Positions 23,765-31,514 of a DNA stretch of 37,575 nt are shown here, piece after piece. Source of the DNA: CAZEHO01 sp964511945 (GTDB lineage Bacteria > Actinomycetota > Acidimicrobiia > Spongiisociales > UBA11373). The stretch is from NCBI GenBank assembly GCA_964511945.1, contig CAZEHO010000030.1, positions 1 to 37,575 of the forward strand, read 5' to 3'. Position 1 is the first letter of the stretch, and each line of letters begins with the position of its first letter. The position numbers and the translations under genes were made by a program. The notes under the pieces are model-generated. The model was given only the letters and a program-made list of their open reading frames with translations, was not told the origin of the DNA and did no database searches.

Positions 23765-25095
23765 GCGAGGAACTGCTCCGAATTGCCGACAAGGTCGTCG
23801 AGCTGGCCGGGCCCCGCGCCGAGGCCGAGGTGCTCGTCGCCGCCGGAGAAGCATCGCTGACCCGTTTTGCCAACTCGTTCATCCATCAGAACGTGGGCGA
23901 GAACTACGAAACTGTCTCGCTCCGTCTTGCCGCCGACGGCAAGGTGGCCCGTGGCACCACCAACCGCATCGACGATGAGTCGCTGCGCAACCTGGTGGGC
24001 AGCACCGCCGAGATTGCCCGGTTGCAGCCGACCGACCCGGACTGGCCGGGCCTTGCCTCGCCGGCCGCTGTGCCCGAAGTCGACCACTACGACGCCGCAA
24101 CCGCCGAGACGACACCGTCGGATCGTGCGGCGGTCGTCAAGGGCTTCGTCGACGAGGGTCCCGGGATGCTCGCAGCCGGGTATTGCGACATCGATGTCAG
24201 CAACGCCGCCTTTACCAACAGCCTGGGGCAGCGGGTGACGGGTCGGGCGACCCGGGCCACCATCGACGGGATCCATCGATCGCCGGAGAGCGCCGGATCG
24301 GGTCACCAGACCTCATCACGGTTCGCCGACCTCGACGGTGCCGCAGTTGGTGCCGTCGCGGCCGATCGAGCGCGACGCGGTCTGGATGCCTACGACATCA
24401 AGCCCGGCGAGTACGAGGTGGTGCTCGGCCCGGAGGCCGTCGGCACGATCTTCATCTTCCTGTCCTTCTACGGATTCAACGGGAAGCAGGTCGCGGAGGG
24501 GCAGTCGTTCGTCGACGTCGGCGCCCAGCAGTTCGACGAGCGGATCATGCTCGCCGACGACGCCACCGGATCGCAGGCGCTCGGCCTCCCGTACGACACT
24601 GAGGGAACGCCGAAGCGCAGGACCGACCTGATCTCGGGCGGGGTGACCATGGGGATCGTTCACGATCGCCGCAGCGCCGCCAAGGTCGGGGTCGAGTCGA
24701 CCGGACACGGCGTTCCGGGCTCCGAGACGTACGGGCCCGTGGCCATGAATCTGATACTCGAGGGCGGGGACGATGAGGTCGGGGGGATGATCGCCGACGT
24801 GGAGCGCGGGCTCTACGTGGCGACCTTCAACTACTGCCGGATCCTCGATCCGAAGTCGCAGGTGGTGACCGGTCTGACACGGAACGGCACATTCATGATC
24901 GAGAACGGCCGCATCACCGGTGCGGTCACGAACATGCGGTTCACCCAGTCCTTCGTGAAGGCACTGGCACCCGGACAGGTGCTCGGGTTGGGGAACGACT
25001 CACGGCTTTCGGACAACGAGTTCGGTGCCGGGTTCACCTATGTGCCGTCGCTGCGGCTGGCAGGGTGGAACTTCACCGGAGGCACCGAGGGTTAG
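23761..25095 (+). CDS. tldE: TldE (PmbA) protease subunit
   Basis: This 444-residue partner of TldD lacks the zinc motif and shapes the closed chamber of the heterodimer. The N-terminal SLTRFANSFIHQNVGENYETVSLR and the central AGYCDIDVSNAAFTNSLGQRVTG are typical of PmbA. The C-terminal SGGVTMGIVHDRRSAAKVG... and FNYCRILDPKSQVVTGLTRNGTFMIENG regions are conserved. The ATG overlaps the last bases of tldD by four. Downstream, 54 bases after the stop, a dispersed repeat begins. Function is inferred from the pair. Confidence 0.94.
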   Translation: MSEELLRIADKVVELAGPRAEAEVLVAAGEASLTRFANSFIHQNVGENYETVSLRLAADGKVARGTTNRIDDESLRNLVGSTAEIARLQPTDPDWPGLASPAAVPEVDHYDAATAETTPSDRAAVVKGFVDEGPGMLAAGYCDIDVSNAAFTNSLGQRVTGRATRATIDGIHRSPESAGSGHQTSSRFADLDGAAVGAVAADRARRGLDAYDIKPGEYEVVLGPEAVGTIFIFLSFYGFNGKQVAEGQSFVDVGAQQFDERIMLADDATGSQALGLPYDTEGTPKRRTDLISGGVTMGIVHDRRSAAKVGVESTGHGVPGSETYGPVAMNLILEGGDDEVGGMIADVERGLYVATFNYCRILDPKSQVVTGLTRNGTFMIENGRITGAVTNMRFTQSFVKALAPGQVLGLGNDSRLSDNEFGAGFTYVPSLRLAGWNFTGGTEG

Positions 25096-25110
25096 GAAGA
25101 GAGATGCGGA

Positions 25111-25261
25111 CTCTCCCCCCAATCCGGTGCGGATTGGGGGGAGTACCGCCGAAGGCGGGGAGGGGGGTCTGGAGTGCACTGCAGGGTTGGTGAGGCCCGC
25201 CCCCTCCGACCCGGCCCTTCGGGCCGGCCCACCTCCCCCGCAGCGCAACGCTGCGAGGGAG
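25111..25261. repeat. Repeat cluster left of DUF559 gene 2, with direct repeat copy 1
   Basis: It starts with a P1 hairpin (25113-25125 with 25131-25143; CTCCCCCCAATCC, loop GGTGC). The bases 25149-25261 form a 113-base block that recurs without a single difference at 25677-25789. Inside it are CCCTTCGGG, an AGCG-CAA-CGCT hairpin and C- and G-rich arms. Confidence 0.85.
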
Positions 25262-25298
25262 GGTTGACTTGGGTGCCGCGCTTCGATAGGTCTGCGAT

Positions 25299-25667
25299 GT
25301 GCCCCGTCGGAACCGTCGTCTTCTGCAGTTCGCCAGGGAGATGCGGAGGGATCCGACTCCGGCTGAGGAGATCCTCTGGCGGGAGCTGCGTGGGAACGCT
25401 CTGGGTATGAAGTTCCGGCGTCAGGAGCCGATCGGGCCCTACATCGCCGACTTCGTCTGTCGATCTCGGAAGGTGGTCGTTGAGACAGACGGCGATGCGC
25501 ACATCTCGCCCGAGCGTGATCGTCGGCGAGACGCGTACATGGCGGCTCGCGGCTATCGCATCATCCGGTTCAACGATGAGGATGTGCTCTTGGCCCCAGA
25601 TGACTCAGTGGATCACATCTGGCAAGTGCTGAGCGGAGAGGAACCGGCGGACACGGAACCACATTGA
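25299..25667 (+). CDS. DUF559 / Vsr-like endonuclease-fold protein 2
   Basis: A 122-residue second member of the DUF559 family. It opens with RLLQFAREMRRDPTPAEEILWRELRGNALGMKFRRQEPIG, then YIADFVCRSRKVVVETDGDAH, giving Asp in IADF and Glu and Asp in VETDG as likely metal ligands of a PD-(D/E)XK fold, and ends with AARGYRIIRFNDEDVL. The start is the GTG at 25299. It is clearly related to the protein at 6956-7327 but not a recent duplicate. The gene lies exactly between two identical 113-base repeats, with gaps of 37 bases on the left and 9 on the right. The activity is unknown; a nuclease role is inferred from the fold. Confidence 0.85.
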   Translation: MPRRNRRLLQFAREMRRDPTPAEEILWRELRGNALGMKFRRQEPIGPYIADFVCRSRKVVVETDGDAHISPERDRRRDAYMAARGYRIIRFNDEDVLLAPDDSVDHIWQVLSGEEPADTEPH

Positions 25668-25676
25668 GGTGAAACT

Positions 25677-25789
25677 CCGAAGGCGGGGAGGGGGGTCTGG
25701 AGTGCACTGCAGGGTTGGTGAGGCCCGCCCCCTCCGACCCGGCCCTTCGGGCCGGCCCACCTCCCCCGCAGCGCAACGCTGCGAGGGAG
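25677..25789. repeat. Direct repeat copy 2, right of DUF559 gene 2
   Basis: This 113-base block is identical to 25149-25261 (offset 528) and in the same orientation. The P1 hairpin that precedes copy 1 is missing here. It separates the DUF559 gene from the convergent arfB gene. Confidence 0.9.
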
Positions 25790-25798
25790 AGAGTCTTG

Positions 25799-26230
25799 CT
25801 ACTCCCACTCGGGGCGTCTCCGCAGCCGCTTGGTGTCGCCGCGGCGGCGCTTCGATTCCAACCGGCGGCGTCGGGCTGCCCGGCTCGGCATCGTCGGGCG
25901 CCGTTTGCGACGGGGCGGGCGGAGCGCATCGTCCAGCAACTCCGCTAGCCGCCGTCGTGCTGTCACCCGGTTGCGCCATTGCGAGCGTGACTCATCCACC
26001 GTCACCGTCACGATTCCGCCCGGAGCCCGGGTGGCGAGCCGTGCCAGCATGCGTTCCCGAAGGTCCTCGGGCACCGAGATGCTCGATCCCAGATCGAAAC
26101 GCACTTCCACCCGGGTGGCCGCCTTGTTGGCGTGCTGACCACCGGGGCCGCCCGATGGATCGAAGCTCCAGGCCAGCTCACTCGCCGGGATGACCACCCG
26201 GTCGCCGATCACCAGCGGCTCGTCGATCAT
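25799..26230 (-). CDS. arfB: ArfB-type peptidyl-tRNA hydrolase, ribosome rescue
   Basis: This is a 143-residue codon-independent release factor that frees stalled ribosomes. The GGQ motif (residues 30-32) lies in DPSGGPGGQHANKAATRVEVRFDL, the catalytic domain signature. The C-terminal tail (PRRKRRP, ARRRRLESKRRRGDTKRLRRR) is strongly basic, as needed to enter the empty mRNA channel. Length and layout match the YaeJ/ArfB family. The start is the ATG at 26230. It is divergent from hutG with a 62-base gap and its 3' end faces the repeat next to the DUF559 gene. Confidence 0.93.
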   Translation of the reverse strand: MIDEPLVIGDRVVIPASELAWSFDPSGGPGGQHANKAATRVEVRFDLGSSISVPEDLRERMLARLATRAPGGIVTVTVDESRSQWRNRVTARRRLAELLDDALRPPRRKRRPTMPSRAARRRRLESKRRRGDTKRLRRRPEWE

Positions 26231-26280
26231 GGGAGATCGGGATGCAGGTCGGGCACGAGCCGGAGTCTACGGGCGGCCGG

Positions 26281-26286
26281 TAGCCT
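26281..26286 (+). promoter_or_regulatory. -10-like box of the hutGH operon
   Basis: TAGCCT lies 6 bases before the GTG start of hutG. The spacing matches that at several other genes in this window and suggests a leaderless transcript. No operator-like palindrome is visible in the 62-base gap. Confidence 0.4.
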
Positions 26287-26292
26287 GATCTC

Positions 26293-27201
26293 GTGGCCAT
26301 CCACGATCCGTACTGGCCTCGTGCCGACACCTGGCTGGCGACCGGTGCCGATGATCCGGATCTGGTCGTTGTTGGGGTGCCCTCGTCTTCGGCATCCCTG
26401 AGCCCGTCGGAAGCGTGGCGGACCCCCGGTGAAGTCCGGACCGCGCTCAGTCGCTTCTCTGTGTTCGACGGTGAGACCGGTGCCGACCTACGCCGGATTC
26501 AGGTGGCCGACCTTGGGGATTGGGAAGTCGCCGATCTCGACATGTACCAGGCACCACCGGTGATCGAGCGCAATGCGGCCGGACTTCCGGAAGCTCCGGT
26601 GAAGGCGTTCCTCGGCGGTGACAACGCGATCACCCGGCCGCTCGTCAAGGGACTCGGCCCGCTCGGCGACGTCGGCATCCTCACGCTCGATGCCCATCAC
26701 GATGTGCGCACCACCGGGAACGGTCCGACCAACGGCAGCCCGATCCGCGGCCTGATTGAAGACGGTCTGCCCCACGGCAGGGTGATCCAGGTCGGAATCC
26801 ACTCGTTTGCCAATTCCGCCGAGTACCGCGGCTACTGCGACGATCACGGCATCGAGATCATCACGATGGAAGCAGTCGACGATGTCGGCGCCGGATGGGT
26901 GGTGACCAGTGCGCTCAACGACCTCGCCGAGCGCTGCTCATGGATCTACGTCGACGTCGACATCGATGTTCTCGATGCAGCGTTCGCGCCGGGGTGCCCC
27001 GGGGCCCGACCCGGCGGCATGACGCCCCGACAACTGGCGGCGGCCGCCAGAGCGGCAGGCGCACACCCGTTGGCGCGGGCGGTGGACTTCGTCGAGGTCG
27101 ATCCGGCCCGGGATCCGAGCGGCCTCACCGGGATGAACCTGGCCACGGCGTTCCTGGCGTTCGTCTCCGGCCTCGCCGAACGAGAGGGTGCTGATGTCTG
27201 A
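26293..27201 (+). CDS. hutG: Arginase-family formimidoylglutamase
   Basis: HutG would hydrolyse N-formimino-glutamate to glutamate and formamide, the last step of one histidine-degradation route. This 302-residue protein has the ureohydrolase fold motifs LDAHHDVR (DAHHD 133-137) and DVDIDVLDAAFAPG (DVDID 221-225). The first manganese motif is GGDN (108-111), with Asn where most arginases have His; this change is known in some formimidoylglutamase-type members. The assignment to histidine breakdown rests on its overlap with hutH. The GTG start at 26293 follows a TAGCCT box by 6 bases. Agmatinase or guanidinobutyrase are less likely given the neighbours. Confidence 0.85.
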   Translation: MAIHDPYWPRADTWLATGADDPDLVVVGVPSSSASLSPSEAWRTPGEVRTALSRFSVFDGETGADLRRIQVADLGDWEVADLDMYQAPPVIERNAAGLPEAPVKAFLGGDNAITRPLVKGLGPLGDVGILTLDAHHDVRTTGNGPTNGSPIRGLIEDGLPHGRVIQVGIHSFANSAEYRGYCDDHGIEIITMEAVDDVGAGWVVTSALNDLAERCSWIYVDVDIDVLDAAFAPGCPGARPGGMTPRQLAAAARAAGAHPLARAVDFVEVDPARDPSGLTGMNLATAFLAFVSGLAEREGADV

Positions 27202-28720
27202 AGTCGTCGTCACCGGTGGACCGCTCTCCATCGCCGATGTGGTCGCGGTGGCAGACCGGAGCGCCACAGTGCGCCTCGGGCCCGACGCCATCGCGCGGAT
27301 GGTCCCGGCCCGGAAGCTGGTGGAGGAGGTGGTGGCCGAAGGGCGCCCCGTCTACGGGATCTCGACCGGGTTCGGTGCACTCGCCAACACCCGGATCGAC
27401 CCGGGTCTGGCCGAGGAGGCTCAGGTGGCCCTGCTCCGCAGCCACGCGGCCGGGGTCGGGCCACCGCTGCCGCCGGAGGTGGTCCGGGCGATGCTGCTGC
27501 TCCGGGCCCGGACCCTGTCCCAGGGTCACTCCGGCGTCCGCCCCCGGGTGGTCGAGCGGATCATCGAGTTCCTGCAATCGGACCTGCTCCCCGATGTGCC
27601 CTGGCAGGGATCGGTGGGAGCGTCTGGAGATCTGGCCCCGTTCGCCCACCTGATGCTGCCGCTGATCGGTGAGGGCACGATCGGCGGTACCCCCGCCGTC
27701 GACGTGCTCGCCGAACACGACCTGGAGCCCCTCACCCTGCAAGCCAAGGAGGGGCTGAGCCTCCTCAACGGCACCGAGGGCATGCTGGCTCTCGGGATCC
27801 TCGCCCTCCACCGAGCCCGCACCCTGGCGACGTCCGCTGACATTGCATGCGCCCTGTCGGTGGAGGCCCTGCTCGGCAGCGAACGCCCCTTCCAGGAGCG
27901 CATCCACGAACTCAGGCCGCACCCCGGTCAGGCGGACACGGCAGCCAACATGCGGGCGCTGCTCGCCGGCAGCGAGATCGTCGCCAGCCACCGCGACGAC
28001 TTCACCCACGCCGTACAGGACGCTTACAGCCTGCGATGCGCCCCACAGGTCCACGGGGCGGCCCGGGACACCATGGGTTTTGCCGCCGAGGTGTTCACAC
28101 GCGAGGCGGGTGCTGTGGTCGACAACCCGATCGTGTTCCCCGACTCCGGGGATGTGGTGTCCGGCGGGAACTTCCACGGCCAGCCGCTGGCGTTCGCGCT
28201 CGACTTCCTTGCCGTCGCAGTCACCGAAGTGGGGAGCATCTCGGAGCGGCGAACCGACCGCATCCTCGACCCGGAACGGTCCTCGGGACTCCCTCCGTTC
28301 CTGGCCACCCAGCCCGGCCTCAACAGCGGCTACATGCTGGCCCAGTACACGGCGGCGGCGCTCGTCGCCGAGAACCGGGTGCTCAGTCACCCGGCGTCTG
28401 TGGAGAGCATCCCGACGTCGGGTTCCCAGGAGGACCACGTGTCGATGGGGTGGGGTGCGGCCAAGAAGCTGTGGGATGTGCTCGACAACACCACCCGGGT
28501 ACTGGCCGTCGAGGTGATCTGTGCCGTCGAGGGGCTCGAACACCGGGAGCCGCTGCAGCCGGGCCTCGGGACCGCGGCGGCGGCAGACGCAATCCGTGCC
28601 GTGGTGCCCCGGCTCACTGCGGATCGCCCCCCGGGACCGGCCATCGAGGAGGTCGCGGGACTCATCGATCGGGGTGAGTTCTGCTCCGCGGTCGGCGCTG
28701 CGGTCGGATCGCTACGCTGA
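27194..28720 (+). CDS. hutH: Histidine ammonia-lyase
   Basis: HutH removes ammonia from histidine to give urocanate, the first step of the pathway, with a self-made MIO prosthetic group. The 508-residue product contains A143-S144-G145 in WQGSVGASGDLAPFAHLM, the tripeptide that cyclises to MIO. VYGISTGFGALANTRI near 53-68 supplies the catalytic Tyr loop, and IPTSGSQEDHVSMG is the conserved C-terminal loop. Length is standard. ATG 27194 has a gagagg site 6 bases upstream and overlaps the hutG stop by 8 bases. The intact motifs make this assignment firm. Confidence 0.96.
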   Translation: MSEVVVTGGPLSIADVVAVADRSATVRLGPDAIARMVPARKLVEEVVAEGRPVYGISTGFGALANTRIDPGLAEEAQVALLRSHAAGVGPPLPPEVVRAMLLLRARTLSQGHSGVRPRVVERIIEFLQSDLLPDVPWQGSVGASGDLAPFAHLMLPLIGEGTIGGTPAVDVLAEHDLEPLTLQAKEGLSLLNGTEGMLALGILALHRARTLATSADIACALSVEALLGSERPFQERIHELRPHPGQADTAANMRALLAGSEIVASHRDDFTHAVQDAYSLRCAPQVHGAARDTMGFAAEVFTREAGAVVDNPIVFPDSGDVVSGGNFHGQPLAFALDFLAVAVTEVGSISERRTDRILDPERSSGLPPFLATQPGLNSGYMLAQYTAAALVAENRVLSHPASVESIPTSGSQEDHVSMGWGAAKKLWDVLDNTTRVLAVEVICAVEGLEHREPLQPGLGTAAAADAIRAVVPRLTADRPPGPAIEEVAGLIDRGEFCSAVGAAVGSLR

Positions 28721-28757
28721 ATCCAGGACTCAACCGCACTTCTGGGAGGAAGGCATC

Positions 28758-29006
28758 ATGGGCTTCATGGACAAGATCAAGGCCATGTTCGGCCGAGCAC
28801 AGGAGAAGGCGAAGCCGGTCGTCGAAAAGGCCGGCGATGTCGCCGAGGACGCATGGGAGAAGGCGAAGCCGGCGGCCGAGAAAGCCTGGGAGAAGACCAA
28901 GGAAGTCGCCGAGGACGTCAAGGAGAAGGTCGAGGACAAGATCGAGGACCTTCGCGGCGGCGACGATGACGACGACGGCGGCGAGGAGAAGCCCGCCGCC
29001 GAGTAG
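28758..29006 (+). CDS. Small charged helical protein (MT0933-like)
   Basis: An 82-residue, highly charged protein with a strong GGAGGAAGG ribosome binding site. It begins MGFMDKIKAMFGRAQEKAKP and continues with repeats of A-E/K-K-A (EKAKPVVEKAGDVAEDAWEKAKPAAEKAWEKTKE), predicted to be a long amphipathic helix, ending in an acidic tail (GGDDDDDGGEEKPAAE). The opening resembles actinobacterial antitoxin proteins of the MT0933 type and also LEA- or CsbD-like stress proteins. No toxin-like frame is adjacent. It follows hutH by 37 bases but probably has its own role. Confidence 0.75.
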   Translation: MGFMDKIKAMFGRAQEKAKPVVEKAGDVAEDAWEKAKPAAEKAWEKTKEVAEDVKEKVEDKIEDLRGGDDDDDGGEEKPAAE

Positions 29007-29023
29007 TCGGTTCTAAAGACGCA

Positions 29024-29055
29024 GAGCGGGCCCGCCGATACCGGCGGGCCCGCTC
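29024..29055. terminator. Bidirectional terminator hairpin
   Basis: A perfect 14-base-pair stem, GAGCGGGCCCGCCG/CGGCGGGCCCGCTC (29024-29037 with 29042-29055), loop ATAC. It lies between convergent genes, 17 bases from one stop codon and 15 from the other. Confidence 0.8.
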
Positions 29056-29070
29056 GCGTGGTCGTTGTGA

Positions 29071-29682
29071 TCAGCTCGCCGGGCTGATCTCCATGCTGAA
29101 CGGCGGATACTCGTCGGTCATGCCGTACAGCCAGCTCATTATGCGCAGCACCCACTGGGAGACGCCGGCCTGGAAGTCCTGGATGCCGGTCGACAGTTCG
29201 CCGGTGAACACCACCTGCAGGTACCCGACCCACGTGGCAATCATCACGCCGATGTACAGGACGAACAGTGCGATGAAGTGGGGGATCAGCAGGAACGCCT
29301 TCACCATGAACAACGCCCCGGCCAGTGCCAGGCCGCGGCTCGGGTTCTCGTTGCGCGGAACCACCGCCTCGAAGGCATACCCCGACGGGTCCGACTCGAA
29401 GGGCGGGTACTCGTCGGCAATGCCGTAGAGCCAGCCGCTGGTCCGGGTGTACCAGCGGAGGTACATGTCGAGGATCGAGGCAATCCCGTCGGGCATCTTG
29501 CCTGTGAAGGTGACGATCCAGAACCCGATGTAGCCGACGATGCCCGCGAGCCACCCCAGGATCCCGACCACGATGAGGTGCGGGAACAGCAGGATGGCTT
29601 TGAGGAAGAAGATGGCGCCGGCCAGGGCAAGCCCCCGGCTCGGCTCCTCGTTGTACGCGTACGTAACCGACGCTTGGGACAT
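29071..29682 (-). CDS. Tandem DUF4389 membrane protein
   Basis: A 203-residue integral membrane protein made of two copies of the same unit. Each unit starts PSRGLALAGAxF and has two hydrophobic helices, a turn, G-x-x-x-V-x-FTG-(K/E), and closes with W-x-YG-(I/M)-xDEYPPF (about residues 14-98 and 113-197). This matches the DUF4389 family, common in actinobacteria, of unknown function. The duplication within one chain suggests a pseudo-symmetric fold. The ATG start at 29682 lacks a clear ribosome binding site. It is convergent with the small charged protein gene and divergent from hutU. Confidence 0.85.
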   Translation of the reverse strand: MSQASVTYAYNEEPSRGLALAGAIFFLKAILLFPHLIVVGILGWLAGIVGYIGFWIVTFTGKMPDGIASILDMYLRWYTRTSGWLYGIADEYPPFESDPSGYAFEAVVPRNENPSRGLALAGALFMVKAFLLIPHFIALFVLYIGVMIATWVGYLQVVFTGELSTGIQDFQAGVSQWVLRIMSWLYGMTDEYPPFSMEISPAS

Positions 29683-29754
29683 TTCCCCACGCTCCCCTCG
29701 TGTTGAGGTGGCGGAGGGTAGTCAGGGTGATCCACCCATCGCGTGGCTCGAGGA

Positions 29755-29807
29755 AGTGGGAGATAGGCAATAGAGACGACGACGCGCAGCTACTGCCTAT
29801 TCCCTAC
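29755..29807. repeat. Imperfect inverted repeat upstream of hutU
   Basis: Arms at 29756-29773 (GTGGGAGATAGGCAATAG) and 29790-29807 match in 14 of 18 positions, and the second arm continues into CTACTCCCTACTACTT. The sequence is less GC-rich than its surroundings. The 188-base gap between the DUF4389 gene and hutU shows no gene; this repeat could be an operator, a terminator or a separate dispersed repeat type. Confidence 0.45.
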
Positions 29808-29870
29808 TCCCTACTACTTGAGCCTTCTCACGTAGCCTTCGCGTGTCACACCCGAAAGCGAGCGTTGAGC

Positions 29871-31514
29871 ATGGTCCGTTCTCCGCGTGGATCCGATCTG
29901 TCCTGCCGCGGCTGGCTCCAGGAGGCAGCGCTGCGATGCCTGATGAACAACCTCGATCCCGACGTAGCGGAGAAGCCCGACGAACTCGTGGTCTACGGCG
30001 GACGGGGCCGGGCCGCTCGCTCATGGGAGGCATACGAGGCGATCATCGCCACCCTGCGCGATCTCGGCGACGACGAAACGCTGCTGGTGCAGTCGGGCAA
30101 ACCGGTGGGACGTTTCACCACTCATCCGATGGCGCCGAGGGTGCTGATCGCCAACAGCCTGCTGGTGCCGGACTGGGCCAATTGGGAGACCTTTTGGGAC
30201 CTCGAAGCCGCCGGGCTCATGATGTACGGCCAGATGACCGCCGGCTCCTGGATCTACATCGGCACCCAGGGGATCCTCCAGGGTACATACCAGACCTTTG
30301 CCGCCATCGCCGAGCAGCGCTTCGGTGGCACGCTCCGCGGCACCGCCACCCTCACCGCCGGTCTCGGGGGCATGGGTGGGGCACAACCCCTGGCCGTCAC
30401 CATGAACGAAGGTGTGGCCCTGGTGATCGAGGTCGACCCGGATCGGATCGACCGCCGTCTCGCGACCGGATACCTCGATGAGGCGGCTTCCGACCTCGAT
30501 GCTGCAGTGGCACGCGTGACCGAAGCCGTGGCGGCAGGGGAGGCGGTTTCCATCGGGGTCGAGGCCAATGCTGCCGACGCGTTCCCCGAACTCCTGGAGC
30601 ACGGGGTGCCGTTCGACATCGTCACCGATCAGACCTCGGCCCACGATCCGCTCAACGGCTACATCCCCCGCGGGTTCACGCTCGCGGAGGCTGCCCGGCT
30701 GCGGGGGAATGACCGAGACCGCTACATCTCAGAGGCCCGCGATTCGATGGCCCGCCACTGCGAGGCGATGGTCGGCTTCCAGCAGGCCGGCTCCGAGGTC
30801 TTCGATTACGGCAACAACCTGCGGGGAGAAGCGACCCTGGGCGGTTTCGCCGACGCCTTCGCCTACCCCGGGTTCGTTCCGGCCTATCTGCGCCCCCTGT
30901 TCTGTGAGGGACTCGGCCCGTTCCGCTGGGTGGCGCTTTCGGGTGACCCCGCCGATATTGCAGCCACGGACCGGGCGATCGCCGATCTGTTCCCGGATAA
31001 CCGGGCATTGCACCGCTGGCTGCGCCTCGCCGAGGAACGAGTGCACTATCAGGGGCTGCCGGCCCGGATCTGCTGGCTGGGCTACGGGGAGCGCGACCGG
31101 GCAGGTCTGGCGTTCAACGACCTGGTTCGCCGCGGCAAGATCTCAGCGCCGATCGTGATCGGCCGGGATCACCTCGATTCGGGGTCGGTGGCCTCTCCAT
31201 ATCGGGAGACGGAGGCAATGATCGACGGTTCCGATGCGGTGGCCGATTGGCCGATCCTCAACGCTCTGCTCAACACGGCATCCGGCGCCGCCTGGGTGGC
31301 GGTGCACCACGGCGGAGGGGTCGGGATCGGCAAGTCCATCCACGCCGGTGCCCAGGTGGTCGCCGACGGAACGGACGATGGAGCCATCCGGCTGGAGCGG
31401 GTCCTGACCAACGACCCCGGGACCGGAGTGATGCGCCACGCCGATGCCGGATACGAGCGGGCGGTCGAGGTCGCCCGGGAGCGCGGGATCCGGCTCCCGA
31501 TGCACGAAGAGTGA
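29871..31514 (+). CDS. hutU: Urocanate hydratase
   Basis: HutU adds water to urocanate to give imidazolonepropionate, using tightly bound NAD. The 547-residue length is standard. VQSGKPVGRFTTHPMAPRVLIANS, the NAD-binding stretch TAGLGGMGGAQPLAV (about 162-176), FDYGNNLRGEA and RICWLGYGERDRAGLAFN with the active-site Cys region are all present. The start is the ATG at 29871; the upstream frame covers non-coding DNA. It is separated from hutGH by two unrelated genes but overlaps hutI, so the second half of the pathway is its own operon. Confidence 0.96.
   Translation: MVRSPRGSDLSCRGWLQEAALRCLMNNLDPDVAEKPDELVVYGGRGRAARSWEAYEAIIATLRDLGDDETLLVQSGKPVGRFTTHPMAPRVLIANSLLVPDWANWETFWDLEAAGLMMYGQMTAGSWIYIGTQGILQGTYQTFAAIAEQRFGGTLRGTATLTAGLGGMGGAQPLAVTMNEGVALVIEVDPDRIDRRLATGYLDEAASDLDAAVARVTEAVAAGEAVSIGVEANAADAFPELLEHGVPFDIVTDQTSAHDPLNGYIPRGFTLAEAARLRGNDRDRYISEARDSMARHCEAMVGFQQAGSEVFDYGNNLRGEATLGGFADAFAYPGFVPAYLRPLFCEGLGPFRWVALSGDPADIAATDRAIADLFPDNRALHRWLRLAEERVHYQGLPARICWLGYGERDRAGLAFNDLVRRGKISAPIVIGRDHLDSGSVASPYRETEAMIDGSDAVADWPILNALLNTASGAAWVAVHHGGGVGIGKSIHAGAQVVADGTDDGAIRLERVLTNDPGTGVMRHADAGYERAVEVARERGIRLPMHEE

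Noticed and set aside
3543..25789. CRISPR array
   Set aside because: The repeats are scattered one per intergenic gap, vary in sequence and have no regular unique spacers; no cas genes are seen.
29700..29870. N-terminal extension of urocanate hydratase
   Set aside because: The extension crosses the inverted repeat region and family members begin near the ATG at 29871.
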